From Daphnia pulex (lineage: Eukaryota > Arthropoda > Branchiopoda > Diplostraca > Daphniidae), in NCBI RefSeq assembly GCF_021134715.1, contig NC_060021.1, positions 6,014,001-6,078,000 of the forward strand: a stretch of 64,000 bases of DNA. The letters are read 5' to 3'. Position 1 is the stretch's first letter. Every line of letters starts with the position of its first letter. The position numbers and the translations under genes are program-made. This document shows, piece after piece, positions 11,301 through 24,800 of the stretch. The notes under the pieces were generated by a model. That model made no database searches. It saw only the letters and a list, made by a program, of their open reading frames with translations, and was not told where the DNA came from.

Positions 11301-11750
11301 GCGTATGACACGACCGATCCCGACAGGTATTTGTTGAAGGTGTTGCGCCAGGTGAAATCGAGCGAAGTGGAGGAAGCCCTACTGGTGCTGCCCTTCCATT
11401 ACGTCGGCAGCCTGTTGTCCCTGCTGGATCAGTTGCTAGAAAAAGGCTGGGAAACGGAATTGGTGATGAGGATCCTGCTCTTCCTCGTTCGTCTCCACCA
11501 CGGCCCCCTGTCCAACACTCCTTCCCTGCTGCCGATCCTGAACCGACTGCAAGGAGTGGCCCGCAAACGCGTGGATCAAGTCCGCGATCGCATCGGCTTC
11601 AACTTGGCCGGACTTCAGTACCTGCACCGAGAACTGGAAGAACGCGAGGCCGTACAGTTATTCGCCGACGCTTCCGACCGTGTCAAGCAGAAACGCAAGC
11701 AACGCCGCAACAAAGACAAAGTCAAACAAAGGGCCATTCTGACACTGTAA
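8323..11750 (+). CDS. WDR3: WD repeat protein 3 (UTP12/DIP2), small-subunit processome component
   Basis: WDR3/UTP12 is a nucleolar UTP-B protein needed for early 18S pre-rRNA cleavage. Exons are 8323-8493, 8556-10246, 10313-10631 and 11058-11750; phases join and give 957 residues, close to human WDR3 (943). Two beta-propellers are visible as repeated WD units: an N-terminal set with VIIWDSKTG and IIVWDTVAEAG, an acidic/basic low-complexity insert (PDSEEDDEKQKATPKK), then a second set through KIWGLDFGDCHRSIFAHED, where the second intron falls. The C-terminal UTP12 domain follows, with RKTVETERAAERIMEAVE, EEALLVLPFHYV and a basic tail. Stop codons reached by reading past 10246 and 10631 are intronic. 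The start MGLTKQYLRY matches the family N-terminus. The gene is divergent from the putative snoRNA host gene on its left. Confidence 0.97.
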
Positions 11751-13380
11751 AATTATGGAAAAGAAATAATGACAGAAAAAAAAGAGAAAATTCCAATAAA
11801 AAAAAGTTAATGAAATGAAAAGAAATCATTTTTGTAGGGAAAAGTAACAGAAAAAGGGGATGGAGAACATTAGTCATTTTGGGTCGGTTGGTAAGAAAAA
11901 AGGGGAAAATTCCCTTGGAAAGAAACGATAAATTTAAGGCAACAAAAAACTGTCACAAAGAAATGTGTCAGCGACTTGGGAAAGAAAAAATAAAGTTGGA
12001 AATGTTAACGACCCGGTTGACGACGTCTATCGTCTTGATCAAGTCAAGAAAAATTTTGTCGAGTGTAAAATAATTGAATGTTTTTGCGACGATTCATTTG
12101 TGTTTCTCTGTTGAAAAAGTAGCGTTGGTTGCTCATCATTTTCATCATTTATGTGGCTGACGACATCAAACTTTGTTTGTGTTTAACGAAGTGTGTAGCC
12201 AGCAGAGAGAGAGGAGAGAAGATGTGGGTCTTTTGCAGGTACTAACTAGGAGAAAACGTCCCAGAGACTGGGGGATTGAGAAAATGAGGCGGCGTCGACT
12301 GACCTGTTGACCTACTGAGACTTGAAATATCAAAAGGCAACCAGGAGAAGAGTAGTGGACAGACGGGATTGTAGCCCCGGATGTCTGCCTGCGCACTGCC
12401 CTATGCTTGCCTTTAACTTACATTTTATATCTCCCTCCTCTCTATATATACCGTATCTTCTTTGGTTTATGAATTGTAGTAGAACAGCTACTTTAGTTTG
12501 TCTTTTTATCTTGTTCTAACCCCCTAAAAAAAGAAACTCGAGGTCTTCTGCGTCGTCGTGTCTTCTCTTTCCTTCCTTTCTCCCCCGTTTTTTTTTTCCC
12601 CTTTATTTGGTTTCGTTTTGTTTTCTCGTATTATTATTATTCCCTCTCTTTTGAGACTCGTTTCTTCGAAGGTAAAGGTGATTGGAGTTGTGTACGGTAC
12701 GGCATTCCCGGAAATGAGCACACACACCGGTTCTTCTCGCGCTGCTAATAGGAAAAAGAGCTAGGTTGATAGTTACCAACATTTAACTTTGTCAATGTTT
12801 TATTTTCGTGTTCAGATAAATTGTCGAATCATCTTTTCCTTCATGTGAGAAAAACAAATAATAAATCTTGGCCAGCCGAGAGAAAACCTGGTGGACCCGA
12901 TACCGAATCAACAGCACAAGGTGTTGTAGACACACCAGGTAGAAGACAAAGAAATCACCGCTACACACAAGAAGAGTTAAGCAGCGCGTGTATTATATAC
13001 AAAGGTAAGGTTACTACTAACAACCCAGTGCCCGGTGTTTCGATCCTCTTATGCACATTCAAGTCAGTTAGTCCATATATATATTTTTTATTTTAACAAC
13101 CTTCTTTTTTACTTTTTCGTTTCCATGTGTTTGTATATGCTGACCACACGGACCACCTGTCTTTCTAGCTCTTGGGTTGTGCGCCAGCGTGTTCCCCTTT
13201 TCTCTTTCATCTCCTTTTTATTCTCTCTCTATCTATCTCTCTCTCTCTCTTCATTCTCCTTCTCGTAGTGTAGTGGTGGTTTTCTTTTTTTCCGAGTTTT
13301 TCGCCCATCCATTCGGGGGTCCGTCCTGTTGGTTGGCGTACGCGCCCCTTAAACTATCTCGTCGACGAGTACCGCTCTGC
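11751..13380. other. Intergenic; one possible non-coding exon
   Basis: After the WDR3 3' UTR there is no recognisable protein. A segment at about 12816-13004 is bounded by a CAG acceptor and a good GTAAGG donor on the plus strand and could be a leader exon of a downstream gene. T/C-rich and TC-repeat sequence lies at 13221-13252. Confidence 0.3.
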
Positions 13381-14036
13381 CGACACTCAGTCCACGTTGA
13401 GCCGTGGGGCACTTCACAACTCCCCACAACCGCTCCTCTCTTCTCGTTTCCTTCCTCTCGTCAACAAAATCACTCGCTTTGATTTATTTTCTTCGAGGTG
13501 GGTGAGACGACGATTCTTCGTGGTTCGTCGCTACTGTGTGGACAGAAAACTAGAGTCAGGAAACGGACGGAAAACCTCAAATCCTAATTTGTTCCTCCCT
13601 TTTTCCTTGTGTGTAAATAATCCAGTCGATCGTCCGGCAAGGGTTGATCCGCGGTGCGTGCGTTCCAGTCATCCCCCTTTGTTTTGTAAACAAAAGACAA
13701 CACACACACAAAAAACAGTCTCGAACAATCAGTTGTGAGATTTCAATGTGCGATCTCCACTTTCTTTCCGTCGCTGATTTGGAAATGGCAACAGGAAATT
13801 GAATCGAAAAATAACAAAAACACAACAACCATGTGCCCAGACACGCTACCGTCCATGTTACATTAAGTTTCTTTTCTTTTCCCTCCGTACCATCGACCAA
13901 TCCTCTTCTCTTTCTTCCACTTCCGACTGCAATAAAATCATCACTCGAATTGTTACGACGACCGGAAAGGACTTCTTCCATTTAGCCACCACCAAGTTGT
14001 CGACATCCAAGACGGATTCAATCACCCCAAAATCAG
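13380..14036 (+). promoter_or_regulatory. Possible transcription start region and 5' leader exon
   Basis: A TCAGTCC initiator-like element near 13388 is followed by about 650 bases without long ORFs that end in a strong donor, ATCAG|GTAAGA (about 14035). This could be the untranslated first exon of the serine protease whose coding part begins at 21.8 kb, since that gene has an acceptor in front of its start codon. The link is inference only. Confidence 0.25.
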
Positions 14037-17000
14037 GTAAGACCCCAAATCGATTGTTATTAGAAAGTTGAGTTCAGTTTTGGACGGTATTTAGGGTGTG
14101 AGTCACGTTGACTCGTATTTCTTGGGTTGTCAGCCAAATTGGCAAAGAAGTAGGAAGAAGAAAAAAAAGCTCAGGTGAAAAGAAGAAGAAGAAACTCTTA
14201 AAAGAGGACGCGCCTTTCACGGCACACCGGGGGGATTTGTTTTTTGTGTTGTTTGTTGTTGTGTTCAACGAACCGGCGATTGGCGCTCTAACCTCGATTT
14301 CTTTTTATTCCACCAACGAGTAAAGTTGTTGCAACCCGCCTTCGTGGTTCTCGTTGTTTAGTCCGATGATTTTCGGTGGACGACTTTGTCCGACGACGAC
14401 CGACGTCCTTTCTTTATTGTTTCCTCATGTCGGTCGATTATTCAATTCAAACGACCAAGTCGATTATCCGTCATCGCGCGTCGTCAAAAAACTTTCACGT
14501 CCTCACCTATTGTTCCGCTTTCAAATCCGGTGTTGGGTCGCGTGCTGTCATTTCTCAATTCTTTGGCAGCGGTCGTACTCTCTCTCTCTCCTCCGCCGAA
14601 CCGCAGTTGCTAATGTTTTCGTCATTTCATCGCTCACCAAAATTTACGGTAGTTGACTATTATCATTCGGGTTGCAATTTTTTTGTTTTTCATTTTCTCT
14701 TCCTCGACCGCGATTTCAATGAAATAAAAGAAACCCGTGGCCGCATGCCATTGACGGAGAAACTCGCATCTATGCAGCATCTTTTTTTCCTTTGCGGGCG
14801 GCCGCGGTTTCCATCGTTCGTGAGTAGGGGAGACCAGATCTCTACATTCTGAGGGTCAGTTTTTTGAAACTTTTTTTTTATTGATAAATCTGATCACGTA
14901 ACGGCGGTTTTGGTTGCTGAGCCTATTTTCACGATCGCTGTTTTTGGTTTGACCATACGGTCCACACGATCATCTGGGCTGTTGTTATTGGTCATGAAAG
15001 AAGAAGCACGTGCCGATTCCTTGATCTTCTCGGCTCGCAAATGTTCATCGAGGATTACGACTTTTGATGTCCCCATCTTGGGATCCGTAGAATCCGTTAT
15101 GTGCGCCTCCTCTCTTGTGCTTTTTTGAGAGCACAGCTGATTGCACTTTTGTGAACTAGCGCAGCCCCTCGAAAAGTTTCAAGTTTCTTCTTCTTCTTCT
15201 TGGTAGTAGCCACAAGGCCAACAGCTTCGCCAGTAATTCCATAACTCGCTTGGTGTTGTTATTATGACGACCTTATTCATTGCAGTAGGGAACCCTTGGC
15301 CACTGTAGAATTTCCAGTGGACTATTTTTGTTTTGTTTTTGTTTGACCGTTTGAAATGAGGTTGTTGTTTTTTTCTTTTTCTTTTTTAACGTTGAACTTT
15401 GGAAGTAAATCGGACAAGTGCTGACGGATGGGTTGACCGGAATTCCTACACACACCTCCCAATGGGGTTGAATTCTAGTTGTATAGAATTAAAAATGGAT
15501 GTAGTCTATATAATCCCCGATTGAAGAAATAACTCTGTTGGATCCCATCGTGTGACACGAGGAAAAAAGACAATGCTTGCAGCTGGAGCATTCCTCTTAT
15601 CGGACGGATGGGAAAATCCGTCAGTGTCGTCGACAATGCCAAGATGAGAAACAAAAGAAATTTGGAAACATTATTTAGACGGGGAGGAGGGAATGATGGA
15701 TTTTGTTTTTTGAAGGGAGGAAAAAATCCGTTTTGGCGATACCGACGAATCACGTTTTTTTTTCTCTCTCATCACCTGCCTCTTATCTTTTCGTTCGTCA
15801 CTAGGACGCGACCTTGTTTTCTTGTATTTTTTGGAACCTTTTTTTTTCTTTATAAGCGATGGACGAGCCCTGAGCAATGGCGTGAATATCTCGGCCACTA
15901 GTCGAATTGAATTCGAATCCTATAGAATTGATACGATTTACAGCCGTTTTCTCGCCTGAATGGACGTTGAATAGTGCCACTATTAGAATTATTAAGAAAT
16001 CTCCTTTTCTTTTTTCTGACTGGGTTGTTGCTTTTCTTGTCAGCTCCAAAGTGCTCTAGTAGATTTAATGGGGTCGTCCGGTGAAACACATTTTCTCGTT
16101 CAACTGTCGTTCACTCAGTAACAAAAATAAAATGGGTGCAATTCAGTTTTAAGAGCAGGAGGAAGAATTAAGAAGTCTTCTTCGTGAGTGCTCTCAATGT
16201 CGAGATCGCCGCCCGGGTTGTATGTGGCTTCTAACCTCAATATTTTCATTCCGGCCCGTCTGCATTGTTGTATTATAGCCGTTTCGCTCGGTAGAGCCCT
16301 GCTGACTTACTCACCGAAAACTCACGGTGGTAAAATCGTCTGTGACAATGAAGTTGAGATCGGTTCCATCCATTCATCCGCTACCAAACTCTGTTCCTTT
16401 TTTTTTAAAGTCGCCGTTTGAATCCAACTGGTGTAACGTTCGGCGTGCAGTGGTGCTTGTAACATTGTTGTGGCCCAGCAGCAGCGGCACTTTCTTTAAT
16501 AGCACAAAGAAGAAGTATGATCCTTTACCCCATAACTTTGGGTGGATGTCGTTTCCACTGAAAAGTCACGGATGAACGAACCCGACCCAGCTGCCAATGA
16601 GGCCACACGTCGCAGTTCAATAGGGAAACGATAGAAAATGATCAAATGGGGAAAAAGAAAAAAAAACTTTTCTGGGAAAGAAACGATTTTTTTTTTTATT
16701 CGTCGATATAAATCCGGGATTGGTTGTTTCGATTCGTCTGGTGAATGTATTTTATTCACGAGATTCAACCTACCTTTGGAATACTAAAAGACCGAAAATT
16801 CCCATTTTCGGATGGGGAAAACAACAGCAATATAAATATTTCGTGATTCTCTCTGTCCTGGTCTTTTTTATTAATATCAAAGAAAAAGTAGGATCTCATC
16901 GAGAAAGAGAGAGAGATGATTTACAGTACTGCATGTAAGACTACCTGGTACTGAAAAAGTGATTCGGCGGATGCATTAGTGGGATAGACCCTTATGCTTC

Positions 17001-20000
17001 TTTATTTCCCTTTGTTGAGACACGCAACCGTCTGCAGGTCACTAACCCCCTGCCTACCGAGACGGTCCGAGACAATCAAATGAGGCGGAGCCACAGACAG
17101 AGAAAAGTTAACTTAGATACACCGGAAGGTCTTGTCTTTATCTCGTTCGCGCTATCAGATAAACACACGCACGTATAGGCTGCAATTCTGCGGGTCATTG
17201 AAAGTGATGATCGTCGCTCGGAATCTTTTTACACATTCTGGGACACCATTTTCTCTTTGCTGGCCTTGTTCTTTTCTTTTCAAAATCGGAGAAATGGAAC
17301 GTGACAAACGGCATTTTAAGTTTGAAAAAAAAAACTCCAAACCAACACGCACAATTTTGAAGAAGACAAAACAAACGGATCTTTTCTTTCTTTTTTCATC
17401 CGTCAGCCGTTGGGATCATTTTCAAATGGCACCTGTCACGGAGATAATTCGGAGACAAAACTGCCAAGTCCAGTTATAACATCGTCAGCCTTTTATCAAC
17501 AAACTTGCCGTGGACGGTTATTTCCTATCGTAAAACGGAGAAGAATGAAAAATAAAAAGGCAATTTTCATACATAAAATTGTGTGAGTCTTTTCGTTGCC
17601 GCCGATCATTGGAGCATCGGGACAAATGCCACTCGGCCCACAAAAATTTCTTTTGGCTCAAGAGGAACACTTTGCGTGTTTTGTCCGATTGGCGCTAGAT
17701 TTTATGTGCCGCAATCGACTTCCTCCTTCTGACTGAATTCGTGAGGCTGCATTTAACTCGTCCCAAATCAGAAAAAAAGAGAAATGCAACTGCAATTGCA
17801 CCGTGTCTGGATGAATAACTCACGCTCTCAATAGTCTAGGCACTTGTTTTGGCTCATTATTTTGTGAGTAGCGCGTGAAGAGGGGGAAAAAAAAGAATGG
17901 AGGAAGGCGTGGATCGTCTGCGAAAATCCGGAGCGAACTGATGAATGAGCTGCTTATTCACTTTGATGTAGGTTGTCTGTGTCAGAGAATGAAAGAGCAT
18001 TGCATAATCGTGAGCATATATTGTCTGGCCGGAGTACCCGCAGTGGCCGTTTGGCATTTTTCTAGTTTGAATTTCACCGCCCAAAACTGTGTTGTTTTCC
18101 CCCCTCCATTGAAACTATTTGAGGCTGGTTCGGCAAATCTGCCATCAACCAGTTGCCGAAATAAATTAGCTAGTCGAACAAGTCCAACAACATCTTTTTG
18201 GTTTACTGCTCAAAACCCCCCAGTCTCCTCTTTGTGTCTATTTGGCTGAAACTATACGAGGAAAAAGAAGAAGAAGAAGACCAGAGGCTCGGTCGTCACA
18301 CTGGTTACTCCGTTAGATCGCGTATAGAGCCAAAGGGCTATAAGAAACACAACAAGAGGCTATCAGCAAAACCGGTTTTCCCGTCTTTTTTTAGTTCTTC
18401 TTCTTCTCACTATTTATTCTCGTCTCCTTTTCGCCGCACCATTCTTTCGACTGGCCGCCACTATAACTCACGGCTCGTCGTCACCACCTTTGAATACGAA
18501 ATGATTTTTCGTTCAACTTGGACGGCGACGACTGAAAAAAAGAAAAGACAGGTTTCCGTTTTTTTCTTTCCCTGTTGTGAGCATTTTGGAGGTGACGGAT
18601 CTAGGCCGATGTTGTATGAGATATTCATCCAGATTTGGAGTTGTTTCGTGTTTTGATTTGGTAATTATTGGGCAATCAAACAGCAAGCGGAAGTTGGTCT
18701 GCTCTCCTTAGCTCTCACTTCCTGGTCCAAACAAAAAAGAGAGAAAATTTCATTTAAATGGCGATTAACCTCTTCGCGGCCAACATTGTGTGGGTTTGAC
18801 ACGGCGGCGCCCTTTTTAAAATTGGCACGCGAGCCGTTTTTCTTGTTTCCACTTGAAATTGTTTTTAAGGTCGCCAGGTTATTATTTAATCTTGAACCAG
18901 AAAAAGCCAAAAAACAAACTGGTTTGCATCTTCTTCTCCCCGAGATGCAAATTTAGTAAAGAGAAATAACACATAACAGAGACGGGGGGCCCCACTTCGT
19001 TCACGCAGCCAAAAGTGGACGCTCCTCGTTTTAATAGGTCAAACCCAGCTGATCCTTTATGTGTTATTGTCTCTCGTTCAACTCCCTATAAAAATCTGGT
19101 CCTTTCAGAAGTTGATTCAGTTGGTTGTTGTTTTTTTCTTGTTTTGTTTTTTCTTAAAACAGGAGTTTTGGGTGGGAAGTGAACTAATTTGGATGTCGCT
19201 GACCACTTTTTAGCCATATTGGGAGGAGGAAAAAGAACCACAAAAAGGAGAACAGAAATGTAGGTGCACACACGGATGGAGGAGGATAGGATAACGTCAT
19301 CATCTTTCACGGGCGAGCGGGGGGGAATGTGGGTCGACTTCTTTCTCTCTCCAACTATTTTTCGAACGATTCTTTTTGGCGTTTTCTCTAAACGCACGCG
19401 CGGTACAGGGCCGAAAGAGAAAACCCGCCCACTCAAACGAGGACTTAAAAGTAGAAAATGGGAGGAATGATTGCCCGCGCATTATGCATATTATCAGAGA
19501 GAGAGAGGTATGCACGTGAGCAGCAGGAGTAGTAGTAGTAGTAGTAGTGGTAGAAGCAAGTTGCTTATTGTCCATCCATCACACACCTGTGGTGCTTTGC
19601 TTTCTCCATTACTACACGACTTACTCGCCTGACATCCAACTCTCTTTCTCTTCTTCTTCTTGGGGGTATACATAGTCTCTGGGGGTACACGACGGGCACC
19701 GGCATCTGGGCGGACCGACCGTGCAGGTTCCTTTTATCTCTCAATCTCGTTGGTGGTGCTCGTTACGCCAACACAATTCTAACCAGACGAGCCAGATTGA
19801 TGGATAGTTTTTCTTGCTCGTGTGTGCAAGTGTAGAGACAAAGACGCCCTGGATTTTTCTGAAAATTAAACTCAGTGGGACAGCAGCAGCACTCTACACT
19901 GGATTTCAGCTGCTGAACCAAACCCCGTTCGGTGGCATTGCGGGACGAGAAAAAAAAAACAACCGTTGGTCTATGACACCGTCAAGAAAAGGAAGAAGAA

Positions 20001-21753
20001 GAAGAAAGAAATTTACGCGTCTAATAAAAAAGAATAACTCGGCTGGTCTCTTTACCCCTTGGGGCTCTCTTGCGTGTAATAAAATGACGATGATGAACGT
20101 GCAACCAACTACAAAACTCTCGAGTCATTTCTTCTCATCGGAAAAGAAGAATTTTTTTTAGTTAGAAGAAGATGCTGAACATTTTTTCTCTTGTGTGTGA
20201 ATGATTGGGTGTACACGGGATTATGTTTTTTAACGGTAATGCCCTGGTAGATTACGCGTTCACCGGTATGTTTCCTAGGGGTGTAAACCCCACAGAAAGA
20301 CCTTTGACTCTTTCCGAACTCCCTTACGGTGGGGCCTTGAAAAAGTAAAAAAGGAGAAACAAGTGGGAAAATTTGTTCACATTTTTTCACACGGTCATTT
20401 TCTTTTTCTTCCTGGCGTCCTTTTACCTTTCACCGTGGCGGAGCGGAACCGCGGCGACGGGAACAACGTTCCAGGCGACGAGTACCGTTTTCTTCTTTTG
20501 TTTTAAATTGAAAATGCCAGTCTTGTTCGTCGAGGAGAACATTTTTTCGGCCGCCGACAATCGCGACAGCGACCACGTTGGAATGAATGGCAAGAAAACA
20601 GCAGTTGGGTAGGAACTTGACGAGCCGCAAATCCAACGCCCGCCCGTCACAACTTGAGCTATAGAGTCACGCTTCTGCAACTGCTCACAAAAGAAAATGA
20701 CATATCGCCCGTACGGGTTTCCAGACAGCGCAGGATTACATGAGATATTCCGAAAGGGATGGCCCATTATTTGTCATGAGACGACCATCGGTCATTTCTT
20801 TTTCCCCCAGTCGTTTTGAAATATGGCGGCGGGAAGATAAACGACAGTAGGAAATTGAGAAACATCTAATAATGTTTCGCCGCGCTCCTGTCCCATATAA
20901 GAGAGGGACAAGTAAACGCACGATCACGAGCAACAGTCGTTTGATTGACCCGTAATTTCCTTTGATCATATTCGGGGGCTTTTTTTTTCACGGGCGATAA
21001 GAAAGAAATATTTTATTTGACTTTAATCGTCTGAGCTCCTCTCGACTGTCATTGCGATGATGAATCTGTCTGATCATTAAATTCCTTCCTTTTTTTATTT
21101 TTCTTTTGTCTGATATTTCGGAATATTATCGAGTCACGCCGGTAGCTCGGCTCCAGTCAATAGTTAATAAGCCCTCTGAACACGGAACACTATTCTAACG
21201 GTGTTGTTCTCTCCCGCCGACTCACGGGACACACACACACACAGAGACATAAGTAAAATCAACTCTGGCGGACTTCTCTCTCATTCTCTTTTCGGCGTGA
21301 CAAACTAACCAAGTGACCGACATTTATGTCTTTCCCTCCTCCCTTTTGGGGGCCATCATTACGGCTGCCACCATAGAGAGGCAGTGCAGGTTTGGCTTCA
21401 ACTTGGACTGGACTGGTGAGTACACCTCGACGCAATCGGCCAATTAAAAGAATAGAATTACGACGTGATATCACACCGCCGCCCACGTGACGGCATAATT
21501 GGCGGCTCCCCGCTTTGCTTGAAACGCAATTTTCGGTTGCAGTGGGGTGGCGGTTATCATTTCGCTCTTTTTATTACGAATTTATTTCCAACCGACGCGA
21601 TACTCGAAACTAATTTCCAACCAAAATTCCGCTTGCGGTAGAATATCATACTATCTATAATAGAGTTGTAATAATGGTCAACATGGTCGTCCAATCCGAA
21701 ATGGTTTTTTATTTTATTTCTTCATAATTTTGTTCAATTTTCATTTTGGCCAG
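14037..21753. other. Long stretch without recognisable genes (probable first intron)
   Basis: Open frames up to about 158 codons occur, but none shows family motifs or consistent splice-phase support. Simple repeats include an AGT array at about 19528-19548 and many A/T homopolymers. It ends at the acceptor TTGGCCAG (21753) that precedes the coding exon of the serine protease, so it most likely is intron with embedded regulatory sequence. Confidence 0.4.
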
Positions 21754-21808
21754 GAAGTTCACATCACGTCGGCTTCGTCGTCGTCGTGCAGCCTGTTCCG
21801 GGACGTCC

Positions 21809-24800
21809 ATGATGATGACCCGGCTACTGGCCTCATTCCATGGGTTGTCATTCCTTTTCATCTTTGTCATTTTCACTTCAGTCGAGAGCACAGGTAAAGT
21901 CCAGTGAAACACACACGAATGCAGCACGTTGTTAACAGTTGTTTGCGCTTGATATAGATGGACAGTGCGAAAGTTGCACGTTGACGGTGATGTGTTGGAT
22001 GAACGGCGGGATCAGAGAGGGAGGATGTCCAGGTCCGTCGTGGTTGGTGACGTGCTGCGTCCCTCAGGTGACACGCAACAGCGAAGACGACACCATCATC
22101 CAGTCGGACCTTCGGGGACCGCCCCTCACCGCTGGACTCCGATCCGCACCAGGAGGCGCTCCCTTCATCCTGGCCAACACGTTAGGAGAGTCGATCGCCA
22201 ACCTTCAGGGCCGCGATGATTGTAAGTTGGACCATTTTCTTTTATTCGCCGAAATCTCTCTCCTTGTTTTAACTGTATCAAACTTTATGGGCCCTCGGTG
22301 TCGGTGGGATCGAGTGCTCCGTGTTGCTTTTGTTTTTGCATGATGCGTTGCTCTCCAAATACTTTTCCATTTCATTTGTAAATTTCCCATTAGAGAGAAA
22401 AAGGGGCGGGCGAAATAGGGGGGGAAGCCGGATTCCCGTTCACTTGAGCGTGAGTTGTGAAAGGAGGGAAACACCTTCTCCCATGAACCTACCGTAACTT
22501 TGCGAGGGGTCGTGAGCTGTGTGTGTGTGTGTGTGTTTTGAGTGAGGAAAAAACGAAGCAAAACGGAAAAGAGCTAACGGATCTCTAACCGATTAACACA
22601 TTCAATTACCCCCTTTTTATTTATTCTCTTGTCGTTCCCCCCGCCGACCTTATCTCGTTGTTGCTCGACATTCGTTTATTCTGTTTGCCCCCACTGCTTA
22701 AAGCAGCTGGGAAACGGCAGGGAAAAATAGGGTCCTCCACACCATATTTCACCTGTATAATTTAGGAGGAAATTTGATTAGTCTAAGCGTTGCTCTACAA
22801 TTCAGAAATAACTGCTTCTTGTGCTTCTTTCTCCTTTTCCTATAAAACAATTTCAATAATTTGTAATTCAAAATTCAACCTAACCGAATCCTGTTTGGTG
22901 TTGACCCAATTAAACAAAAAAAAAAAAAAAAAAAACCAAAAAAACCAAACCAAAAAAACAAAAACAAAAAGTCCGTGGAGGTGGAGGATCATCCAGTCCA
23001 CCGTTTATCTCGCATGCTCGGTTCTATATGCCGCCTAACCACCCGAGTCTGTTCCTTCGCTTTGAACCTCGCTTGAGAGAACCTCCTATCCTGCCTCCTG
23101 CGATGCCAGCGTTCGAGAACGTCATCACTACCACGACAGGTAAAAATATTTAAAACAAACAGCAAAAGCACGAGAAATTCAGTCATGGAACAAAACCGGA
23201 CAAACTTATACTCATCGAACTTCTAATGGACCGGATGCCCCGATTGCATCTCGTCACGCTAGAAAAGAGGAAAAAAAACAAACAATAATAGTGTCTTTTA
23301 AAAGACCGTTCAAACGGTACAACTACTAAAAATAAACTAAAAGTTTGAAGGTGTTGTTGGTGTTGGTCCAAAATCACTAATATTTAAATTCTTTAACAAT
23401 GCTAATTGCTTTCTTCTTTCTTGACTCGATATTGAAAAAAAGGGATGTCAACGTCACCATCGCAAAATCACTATTTCATCAAGAACAACAACAACAACAA
23501 CAAGGCTCCGGGAAGTCCGTTCTCGTCGTCAGCCGTGCCATACAACCAGTTGCAGCCACCTCTCCCACCGCCGCTGCCCCCGTCACCGCCGCAACAACAA
23601 CCACAACATCATGTGATGACACAGCAGCAGCTCTACCAGCACAAGAATTTCCAAATGCAACAGCAGATGTTCCCGCAACAGCCGCACGGCTACATCGGCC
23701 TGAATAGTCTCAACAGTCTGTCAGGGCCTCGGCCCGTCTGTGGCGTCCAGCCGCTCAAGTCCAGCAAGCTTCAGAAACGGATCATCGGCGGGGATCAGGC
23801 CGCCTTCGGAGAGTTCCCGTGGCAGGCTCACATCCGCATCGCTGGATTCCAGTGCGGAGGAGTCTTACTCAATCACCAGTACATCGCCACGGCTGCCCAC
23901 TGCGTTCACAGGTGACTTTTTCCTAATTTGCTTCTGACCGCTACCTACCGTTTAGGCTCCCCCCCCCCCTTCTTGCTGCTCAGTAAACTGAACAATTGAC
24001 CGCTACTAAACGCTTGCTGACCGCAGTCGAGTAAGCTGGACTCGTGTCTGTCCCAGCGCACGGTCTGTCCGCTGCTGCCCAAAATGAAGCGAAAACCGCA
24101 TTAGTCTCGTTTAATGATTCTTTTCTTTTGTGACCCGCAACCGCGTCCGTTATTGAGTTATTGCGGTCCTCCGCTTCTTTTGTCTAATTAGAATTCTCTG
24201 TTTTTGTATCACAAGTGAGGAGCCTGCTGCATTCCGTGAGACGACGGGACTGCACGCATTCCTTTTCCTTGTTGTCACTGATGTGATCGAGTGTTTCAGA
24301 TTCTAATCTTGTTTTTCTCGACTCGCAGGGCCAAACTATCGCAAATCATCATCTACCTGGGAGAGTACGATACAAAGGACTTGGACAAGGCAGAAATTCT
24401 ACCCAAAGAGACACTTGGCGTCGTCGAGAGAAAGATTCATCCGCAATTCAAATATATGCTGACTCAACCCGACCGGTAAAAAATAAGAAAAAATGTGTTG
24501 GTCTTTCTCCAGTAATAACCGTCATTTGTTTGTTTTTTTCTTGTCGAATTTTTGATTTGATTTGTATGTGAATTCCTTGTGGTTCCGGTTTCGTTCGGTC
24601 ACCAAAACGCTGCCATAAAATCGTCCACTTTGACAGCTACGACGTGGCCGTTCTCAAGTTGAGCCGCTCGGTCGGCTTTCGCGACAACATCCTACCCATC
24701 TGCCTACCACCGCAGGGCAAAGATTACGAAGGAGCCCTCGGCGTTGTGGCTGGATGGGGAAAAACGGATACATCGTTCGGTACGAGTTGCTTTCGCCACT

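Noticed and set aside
14376-14852. A 158-codon plus-strand frame
   Set aside because: Composition is Ser/Phe-rich low complexity from T/C-rich DNA, with no motif, no supported splice partners and several competing frames.
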